In this document: in pieces, positions 56,256-64,000 of the stretch
Numbering within the stretch: position 1 is the stretch's first letter
Layout: every line of letters starts with the position of its first letter
Origin: Vitis vinifera
Taxonomy: Eukaryota > Streptophyta > Magnoliopsida > Vitales > Vitaceae
Length of the DNA stretch: 64,000 nucleotides
NCBI RefSeq assembly: GCF_030704535.1
Contig: NC_081821.1
Coordinates: forward strand, 6,401,001 to 6,465,000
Reading direction: 5' to 3'
Program-made: the position numbers and the translations under genes
The notes under the pieces: generated by a model
Told to the model about the DNA's origin: nothing
Database searches by the model: none
The model's input: the letters and a program-made list of their open reading frames with translations, nothing else

Positions 56256-58452
56256 TCAAACAAGAGGTTTTTGGGGTTGCATTTTCTCCAGGCTCACCTC
56301 AAGGGGACTTTCCTCAGAATCTTTGTACTTGTACCACTTAGCGCAAGCTAGAAAGTAGAGTAAATTTACCATCCCCAAAGCAGCAACCAAGTAGTAAAAG
56401 TAATCCAATCTTCCCTTGTTAAGATCTTCTGGCAACCAGTTGCCTGTTGCAGTCCCACCGGTGCTCTGGTGAACTATTGATACCAAAAAACTACTCAAAT
56501 AATTTGAAAATGCGATTCCACAAAACAAGAAAGCTCCAGCAAAGCTTCTCATGTTTTCTGGGAATTGCTTGTAGAAGAATTCTACTTGGCCAATAATAGT
56601 TAATCCTTCAGAAATTCCTATTAGTGTGAGCTGAGGCACCAACCACATGCCTGACAAGGAAGAAATGGCACCTCTTCTTGCTTCTATCCCCACTGTTGCC
56701 TTTGTAAGAGCCAGAGTTCTCCTCCGCTCTTCAACCAAGGCAGATAAAATCATGGTGATTACTGCAAGAACCATGCCAATACCCATCTTCTGAAGCAATG
56801 TGATGCCAACTTCTTTTCCAGTTAACCTTCGGAGGAGAGGGACAATAATTTGGTCATATATAGGTATCCAGATGGTGAGACTAAGCATGGTAAATACAGT
56901 GTAAGATGCAGCTGGGATCTTGAAGCCGGTAGAGCCAAGGCGCCGGTCAGATTGAAGGGCCTGAAACACTACATAGGTGCTCTGCTGGACTAAAGCCACA
57001 TAGTAGATAATGCCTGCGGCCCATATGGGAATCACTCTTATCACACACTTCACTTCCTCAACCTTCTGCATACTGCTTAGTCTCCAAGGATTGGCTGCTG
57101 ACCCATCTGAGTTGATTTGGACTTCAGGGGTTAGGATTGCACCTTTGCTGAGGAATCTGAAAACATCATCACTTTGGTTATATATGGAATATGGTTTGCT
57201 TTTGGTGACCTCATGGTCCATACCAACTCACTCCTCTTGCATCCTTGTCTAATGGAAGATATTAGATATTTGATTAGAAGGATGATGAAAATACACTGAA
57301 TTGAGGAACACATGCGGTTTGCAGTCAGCAGTTAGATATCCTTACCTGAATTGGTCTGTGTGAGGAAGCTTGGAGTTGATAGAATTTGCAGGAATATGAT
57401 TAAAAAGAGAGAGCCATGGTTGCCCTGGTAACTCCAGTCGCCTCTTCTTCACTGCAGCAACTATGACCTGCGCCACATTCTTCAAGGGGCTACCCTCAGG
57501 TTTTACCTTCACATATATTCTCGTGCCCATGAAAAATAGTGCACATGATAATAACATCAGAAGCGTGGGAATTGCTAACCCCAGAGACCAGCTCACGTCA
57601 GATTGCACATAGACAATGACTGTCAGGGACACCATCATGGCAAAAGTATAGGTGAAGTAGTACCAATTGAAGAAGCTACTGATTCCCCTCTTCCCAGATT
57701 CAGTTTCTGGATTGAACTGGTCGGCTCCAAAGGCCAAGTTACATGGCCGGATCCCAGCAGCTCCAATTACCAGTAGTCCAAATCCACTCAGTAGAAAAGC
57801 CATTTGCCCTGCTGTTGGCCCAATGCATGTGCCAGTGTCCGTCGTTCCACAGTGAGGAGGATGCATCTTCTGTACCGCCGCCGTTAGTGTTATTACTAGC
57901 ATCCCCTTTAACAGAAAAATTGAAAAGCCATAGAGTTAGATGTTAGCATAATTGCAGGGCCATAAATTCTTGCATATGAAGGTTTAGTTTGGATAATTAA
58001 GCTCCCATCGACTTTCTTTGTCAACATGAGAAGTATAACAAGTACCAGGAATGAAGATATGGAAGCAAAACCCAGTGTGGTGTAGCGGCCAAAGTAAGTG
58101 TCACAGAGGAATGCTCCTATCAAGGTAGCGAAGTTGGTGCTGCCATTGAAGACGTTGACAAAAGTTGTAGCAGTGATGCTCTTCATGTTGAAGACAGTAG
58201 TGAGATAGACCAAGAGGTTGGTTGAGGTGCCAATTGTACCCAGCTTCTCGAATGTCTCGTTGCCTACAAATTATTAGAAACAGGAAAAATTCAGTTGAAT
58301 CACTCAGAATGAATGAGAGAAAAGTTTATTATAAGCTAAAAGACTCTGCTCTGCTTTCTCTTTCTCCTACCAATTACAAAGGGCATGGCTTTAATTCCTC
58401 TGTGCTTCGTCTTCGGTTCATCAGTTGCAACAACTTTTTCATTGTTTTCCAT
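56256..58452 (-). CDS. NRT1/PTR family transporter, NPF2 clade (copy D)
   Basis: Third intact member of the array. Exons: 58452-58371, 58263-58046, 57905-57346, 57156-56256; 1761 bases, 586 aa, with exon sizes identical to copy B (82, 218, 560, 901), which shows recent common descent. The proton-coupling motif is complete (ETFEK). Others are [53 protein letters not shown] and [13 protein letters not shown], and the tail ends QKPLV like copy B. The central loop ([19 protein letters not shown]) is typical of NPF2. Expected in the plasma membrane as an H+-coupled anion or metabolite importer; the substrate cannot be read from sequence. Confidence 0.93.
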
Positions 58453-58696
58453 GGCTACTCAGACAGCTCTCTCTTTATGCCTCCTTTATTACAAAGATAT
58501 ATATAGATAAAGAAAGGGAAGACAGAAGAAATAGTGAGGCCAACAATAATTGAGTGTCTAAAATTCTGAATAAACTTTCACCATCAATTAAATAATTTTT
58601 TTGTTTGAATTGAGAATTTCCCAAGTTGGGCTGGACCAGTCGTCAATTATGACCAGTAATCCCATAAAACGGCATCCACAATTGTCCAAAACTCTA

Positions 58697-59402
58697 GTGT
58701 TTTGGGTGCAAGGTGTTGGCCTCGTGTTCACATTCTTCATCATGACGTTGCATATGCTTATTGCAAATAAAGAATTTTTTATAGTTGGTGTAGCCCTCAT
58801 GCATGCACTTCCATATCAATATAAACCTTAACCTTTTCACGCATGATTAACTTGAAAACCCCATTAGGTCTCACTCCTGATTATCTCTGCCAAACACATG
58901 TTCCATAGCCCTATATAACCTAACCGATCCTAATTTTTATTTGAAATGCTTTTAATTGAAGTGACTTCTCTAGAAACATTGTTAGAGAATCCTATAACAA
59001 TCATCTCTCAATTATATAGATATTGTTCGCTCTTGATATAAAAGGCTATCATGGCTTTAAAATGACTCACTCCTAATCATGTAGATATTCTCTAATGTTT
59101 TGGGTGTAAGGTATTGGTTTTGTGTTCACAGGCTTCATCATGACGTTGCATGCTTATTACGGATAAAGATCTTTTATTGTTGGTGTAGCCTTCATGCATA
59201 CACTTCCATATCAATATAAACATTAACCTTTTCACGCATGCTTAACTTGAAAACCCCATTAAGTATCACTTCTCATTGTCCATGCTAGAACACATGTTTT
59301 GTACCCTTGCATAGCCTAGCCTAATTGACCCCTAATTTCTATTTGAAATGCTTTTAGTTGTAGTGCCTTTTTTAGAAATATTGTTAGAGAATCTTGTAAC
59401 GA
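58697..59402. repeat. Direct tandem duplication, unit about 400 bases
   Basis: Two similar blocks, about 58697-58997 and 59098-59402, share long runs such as TTCATCATGACGTTGCAT, CTTCCATATCAATATAAAC, CCTTTTCACGCATG and TTAACTTGAAAACCCCATTA at an offset near 400 bases. They differ by scattered substitutions. Nearby, around 59000-59560, GATATTGTTCGCTCT- and TTTTAAAATGACTCA-like phrases recur, as in LTR-type repeats common in plants. No coding capacity. Confidence 0.75.
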
Positions 59403-60593
59403 CGAATTTAAAATGACTCATTGTGAGAAATGAATCCCTACACTGGGTCAAATATTGACTTTAATACCATTTGTAATGATTTATTTTCAATTGTGTAAAT
59501 ATTGTTTGCTCTGAACTTAAATGACTAACGATTTTAAAATGTGCTTAATTTATATAGAACCTGAAACTTTCTCTCATATCAAATGTGGAATATTACAAAT
59601 TCCTCTTAAATTCATTTTCAAAAAACATTATAAGTGATTTTTCAATTTTTTTTTAAAAACATTTGCTCAATTTTATCAAACATATGAAATTTTTACAAAA
59701 AATGTTAAGCTAGAATTGAGAAACCGATTCAAAGTTGGTTTGGTCACATTTGTTCTTTTGTTAGTCATTGAATGCATTAGATGGGACAGATAGTAGATTC
59801 CACCTAACAGGGGAGCAAACATTAACTGGCGTCCATCTCCACCATCTATGGTTCCTTAAAGTCTCTTAATGGACCCTGCAACACTGCTATAGCAGTTGAC
59901 ATTGATTCAATTGCAGTTGTCTATTTACGAGGGCTGGGACTTCATTCCCCAACAGTCTCTTAGTCCAAGTATGATAAGGATTAAGTCACCATTGAGAAGT
60001 ACTTTTGCTGGCTCCGCCGTGCTTGGATGGATCCTCCTTCAAAAACTGATCAATTGGCATTGCAGACGAGAAGATATGAAGATTTTGGGCATGTGATTTG
60101 AAGATTTTCCCTTGAGAAACAGGATGAATGAAATTGTAAAGAGTAATGATCTTCTTCTTCTTCCTTCTTCTTCTTCATTGCCATCAATTTGTTCTCATTA
60201 CTCTTCCCAAGAAATCATGTAACCAGGCAGACGTCCCTTGCATGATTTTTCCCTGCCTTTTTATTTGCAGAGTATTTGCATTTGTCACACTCTTCTACTA
60301 TAAGGTCTAATGAAGAGCCCAGCATTCAAATTCAGAATCCTTGGGAGCGATCAGGATAGGGACAGCATATCCGCGTGCTTTGAAAATAGAAGGGGGCTGT
60401 CTGGATGCTGATGTATTGGTACAACATTTGTTTATATGATTCATGACTTCAACACTTGGTCCGAATCTTATTATGATTTGTTTAATAATCACGTGGGCTA
60501 CCAATCACATTATATAATATGTTCCACCGATTTAATAAATGGGTTGAATCATATAAATTCCAACATGCATAACCTATTAACATGATTCTAACC

Positions 60594-60815
60594 CGTTATA
60601 CTTATTTTTTATTTTATTTATTTATTTATTTTGATAACTGTGGATGTCCGGGCCAGCTTACGCGTACCTCGACTAATCCCATGAGGCCCTGAAGTTAACG
60701 ACCGGGTAAACCTCCTGTGGCCCTAAGGGGACTCGAACTGATGACCATTGGGGAGCAAACCCAAGGCCGGACCAACTAAGCTACCCCCCAGGGTTACTAA
60801 TTCGTTATACTTATT
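60594..60815 (-). mobile_element. tRNA-derived SINE (Au-like) with target-site duplication
   Basis: Body about 60607-60802, read on the minus strand. It starts with a tRNA-like head containing a pol III A box (TAGCTTAGTTGG) and B box (AGTTCGAGTCC), and ends in an AT-rich tail of AAATAA-like units. It is bounded by identical 13-base copies of CGTTATACTTATT (60594-60606 and 60803-60815), the target-site duplication. The head matches what I recall of the Au SINE family of flowering plants. Non-coding; mobilised by LINE enzymes in trans. Confidence 0.85.
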
Positions 60816-62342
60816 AACACGATTTTAAAATATCTTTTAGTTGTTTTAATTTTAAAATTTTAATTTTTTTAAATCTTTATTGATTTAGTACACATTTGGT
60901 ATTTACATTGCATAAGTCCTATGGACTTGTCGTTTCAATTAAAAAAAATTATTTTTAAAAATTAAAAAACACAAAATACATAATATTCCCACCTGGACTC
61001 TAATTTTATAAAGCTACAATTAAAATACAAATACTGTCAAATTCAACAGTTTTACCCAATGAATGCAATCCGAGATGCCGAACTTGACAAACAAGCTTAA
61101 TGTGAGTCACATTTTATTAGGATTTTTTTTTCCCCAAGTCCACATTGAAAATTTTCTGGTCGCCATCATCATTCACAATCAATCACACTTTCCGTCTGTC
61201 CATTGATGTGTCCAACATTGTTGCTTCTGTAAAGACTTTTCGCAAATTATAGAGACGTACCAATCATGGAAGGGGGAAAGCACAATATGGAGAGGCATTA
61301 GCCACCACGTCTAGCTTACTTCATTTGTTGACAATTGGATACAAGCCGCTAAACAACAAAATCACGGCAACTGAAGCGCATGGATCAAATCCCAAGCATC
61401 AAGCAAAGGATCTGCCTCATGAAAGCAACTTCAATATTTGAATTCACACCTCCTCCTTGAAATGTGAAGGCATTGAAACTGGCCACAGATTTTCTACAAC
61501 ATATCATAATGTTTCCTGCCATGTTTTCAGCCGTATATGACAGTATTTTGGACGGATATGAGTTTCCTGTTCTATTTGTTTACACTCGGTGGAAACGGGT
61601 CCAAGCTGTTAAGCTCCTTGTTCAAACAAACAATTGTTATATGCAGAGACTGCCTGTAATCACTTCTTCTCTGCACCTCCAAATGTTTGGTTGGCCAACT
61701 TGAGTCAGCAGGATGCCTAAAATCTGGTTTATTTTGGCGTCCAGTTCAATTTTGTAGAAGGATATTTGCTACTTGTCGTCTAATTGTCAGGTACAAATTT
61801 TAGGTGACAAACTATCTATCCTGCATATGGCACTCACATATGTAGAACATATTCACTTGATGGGCTGAAAGGCATTTCCATCTAATTGAAAAGTTGCACT
61901 AGAAGGAGCCAATCATTAGAAAAGAAAATCTGGCTTAAACCTTGGCTAGAATGGTAAGGGGGTCCATGTTTTGGTAACTCCAATTTGGAAGCCTAATTTG
62001 AAATCAATCATTCAACGATGCTCCTATTCACTTAAATGATAGCTGACAGAAATTCCATGGTTAAAATCGATAGCAAGTGTAGAATCAAGCTACTCTTCTA
62101 ATCTACAAGCGGTATACAATGCTCAAAATTTCAACTGAAAGTGGTACCAGGAGGCAGGAGGGTGATTTGTAGATGACGAGAACAAATAAATAAATCTTCA
62201 AGGTCCCATGCCTTTGGTGACAAAATCTTGATATGGGTTGACATTCTATGTTGTCATTTGCCTATTGTAATAATCTCCAAGGTTTTTGCCTCATCTTTCA
62301 ATTCACAGTTCGATTGCTTTTCAGGGTTAGGCATGGAGTTCT

Positions 62343-63712
62343 TCAGCTGCACCTCCCTTCTCTTCTTGCAAACAGTGCTACCAAATACATAATGGCTAGC
62401 GAAGAAAATGAAGTATAGAGAATTACAGTTTCCAGAATAGCAATCATGTGGAAGTAGTAGTCAAGCCTATTTTTGTTAAGGTCATGGCCACCCAACCATG
62501 GGGACCAGCCACGGCTCCCAGTAATTGCATGGATAACATTCACAAGTAAGGAGCTTAGATAGCTTGTGATGGATAGACTGAGGTGGAAGACTGCCCCTGC
62601 AACAGTTCTCATGCTTTCAGGCATTTGTGTAGTGAAGTATTCCATGACAGCAACTGCAGCAAATGCTTCAGTCAAGCCTGATAAAACAAACTGTGGCAAG
62701 AGTATGGCAACACTTACTGGCAAAGTAAAGGAGCCGTCTCTCAAAGCAGAGTGCCGGCGTCTTCCGTCACCAATCCCAGCTGACAACATGCACAATATGG
62801 GCACCAAAATGCCTATGGCAATTCTTTGTTGCAATGTTAACCTAAGTCCCTTTCCAAAAAATTTCGCCCTTGAGGATTCCAAATTGAGAGTGAAATCATT
62901 GATGCCATTCCTAACCAATCTGGTGGAACCTCAAAACGTCCTATTGATCTGTTTGTTTGAATTGCTTGGAGGATTCCAAAAGTATTATGTTGGTCCATGA
63001 CCACAAAACAAGTGACTCCTGATATCCAAACAGGGAAAATTGCTAGTAAGCATTTCAGTTCTTCCACTTGCTCCACACTACATAGGCTCCAACTATCCTT
63101 GGCCTTACCATGAGTGTCCAATTCACTTGGGTCAACACTGAGAGTTGCCTTATCAAGGTGCTTAAACCTATTGGTACGAGCAAGCTTGGAAGTCCATGGG
63201 CCTGCTTTGTTGCTAGGAGGATCATAGAAGGTATTCTCGCAGTCAAGGCTTGCTCCCAGGAGCTGCAACCACCTTCACCATGTCTACAAAGATGCTCCCT
63301 TAGACCTTCATGCAAATGCAAGTATGGCGGCCGAGCAGGAAAATTATTATGGAGATACGAAGGCAAGCAGTTGGAATGGCAAAGCCTAGTACCCAGTAAC
63401 CCAGCTGACATTGGTCTGAATGTAGACCACAACACTGAGGGCTACCACGAGAGCAAGGATGAATGAGAAGTACCACCAATCGAAGAAGCTTTGGAGTTGT
63501 GCTCTTCCTTTTTCAGTTGTGGGATCAAATTGATCTGCCCCAAAGGCAATGCTGCAGGTCCGGATGCCACCTGCTCCTATGGCTAATAACCCAAGAACTC
63601 CATAAAGCAGGACAAGCTGCCAGGCATAAGGCTGAGGGCAATTCCTTTGCCCATTGCAAGGGAATGGTCTTACTTCAGTTACACCTGCTGTTAGAGTCAT
63701 GGTTCCCATCCC
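62343..63712 (-). pseudogene. NPF2.8-like NRT1/PTR transporter, broken copy
   Basis: Reads from 63712 (acceptor gttgtag, then GGGATGGGAACC) to the stop at 62343-62345. It covers the third exon and beyond of an NPF gene; exons 1-2 are not in the window. It shows GIRTCSIAFGADQF, FFDWWYFSF, QVEELKC, EYFTTQMPESMRT and DLNKNRLDYYFH, most like Arabidopsis NPF2.8 by memory. Defects: a near 8-base duplication (tgggttac/tgggtact, near 63395) shifts the frame after NVSWV; a stop follows near 63310; another shift occurs near 63270; and a deletion with frameshift follows SIW near 62890. No intron lies between the exon 3 and exon 4 parts, unlike copies A, B and D. Sequencing error could explain single shifts, hardly all. 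Confidence 0.8.
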
Positions 63713-63790
63713 CTACAACATGCAATTCTTCATTTTTTTTAATCTAGGCCAAAAAGTATAATGAAGAAATTTCCATGCATTTCACTATAA

Positions 63791-64000
63791 AAATACATAA
63801 TGGCTAGCGAAGAAAATGAAGTATAGAGAATTACAGTTTCCAGAATAGCAATCATGTGGAAGTAGTAGTCAAGCCTATTTTTGTTAAGGTCATGGCCACC
63901 CAACCATGGGGACCAGCCACGGCTCCCAGTAATTGCATGGATAACATTCACAAGTAAGGAGCTTAGATAGCTTGTGATGGATAGGCTGAGGTGGAAGATT
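63791..64000 (-). pseudogene. Second copy of the NPF2.8-like C-terminal exon, cut by window edge
   Basis: 210 bases match 62383-62592 with only two differences (63985 and 63999), an offset of 1408 bases. The peptide has SRGWSPWLGGHDLNKNRLDYYFH, then leaves homology after AIMY and stops at 63739. The copy lies where exons 1-2 of the neighbouring pseudogene should be, so it belongs to a tandemly repeated segment or a following gene copy that continues beyond 64000. Confidence 0.75.

Larger units (their letters stand above)
58453..62342. other. Spacer between NPF copy D and the NPF2.8-like pseudogene
   Basis: Holds the copy D promoter, the tandem duplication at 58697-59402 and the SINE at 60607-60802, described separately. 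The rest (about 59600-60590 and 60820-62340) shows no gene; open frames are under 80 codons. Confidence 0.5.

Noticed and set aside
60625-60795. Functional tRNA gene
   Set aside because: A and B boxes are present, but the cloverleaf cannot be completed and the sequence continues into a SINE body with an A-rich tail and target-site duplication.

Overview
The window is nuclear DNA from a flowering plant. Genes are split by many introns with GT-AG (and two GC-AG) borders, intergenic DNA is AT-rich and full of decayed transposons, and every protein belongs to a plant family. The protein versions and the LINE, MITE and LTR types look like grapevine (Vitis) or a close eudicot; that species call is an inference from memory of such sequences, not a search.

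Layout. 1-7.6 kb: no coding gene recognised; probable promoter and non-coding first exon of a leftward gene near 750-900, then MITE-rich spacer. 7.7-16.2 kb (+): a seven-exon calcium-dependent protein kinase of the CPK10/CPK30 type (552 aa), with a 5.4 kb intron holding a wrecked Ty3/gypsy element and a MITE. 17.3-24.0 kb (+): a two-exon type II DnaJ/HSP40 (337 aa) whose 5.6 kb intron holds a 5'-truncated LINE. 24-38 kb: about 14 kb of spacer with a solo-LTR-like block and other repeats. 38.0-45.2 kb (+): a 21-exon plasma-membrane H+-ATPase of the AHA11 type (956 aa). 47.0-58.5 kb (-): a tandem cluster of three apparently intact NRT1/PTR (NPF2-clade) transporters plus one pseudogene. 58.5-62.3 kb: spacer with a tandem duplication and an Au-like SINE that still has its target-site duplication. 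62.3-64.0 kb (-): a broken NPF2.8-like pseudogene, and the start of a second, nearly identical copy cut by the window edge.

Functional themes. The kinase senses Ca2+. The H+-ATPase builds the proton gradient that NPF proteins use for uptake, so it and the transporter cluster are biochemically linked, although nothing shows co-regulation. I rebuilt every exon of the six intact genes by hand: phases close, and totals are multiples of three.

I found no convincing new biological system. The most notable items are: two GC-AG introns in one proton-pump gene; one NPF paralogue whose ExxE[K/R] proton-coupling motif reads ExxEN; a roughly 1.4 kb near-identical repeat at the right edge; and a possible microRNA-like hairpin near 35 kb.
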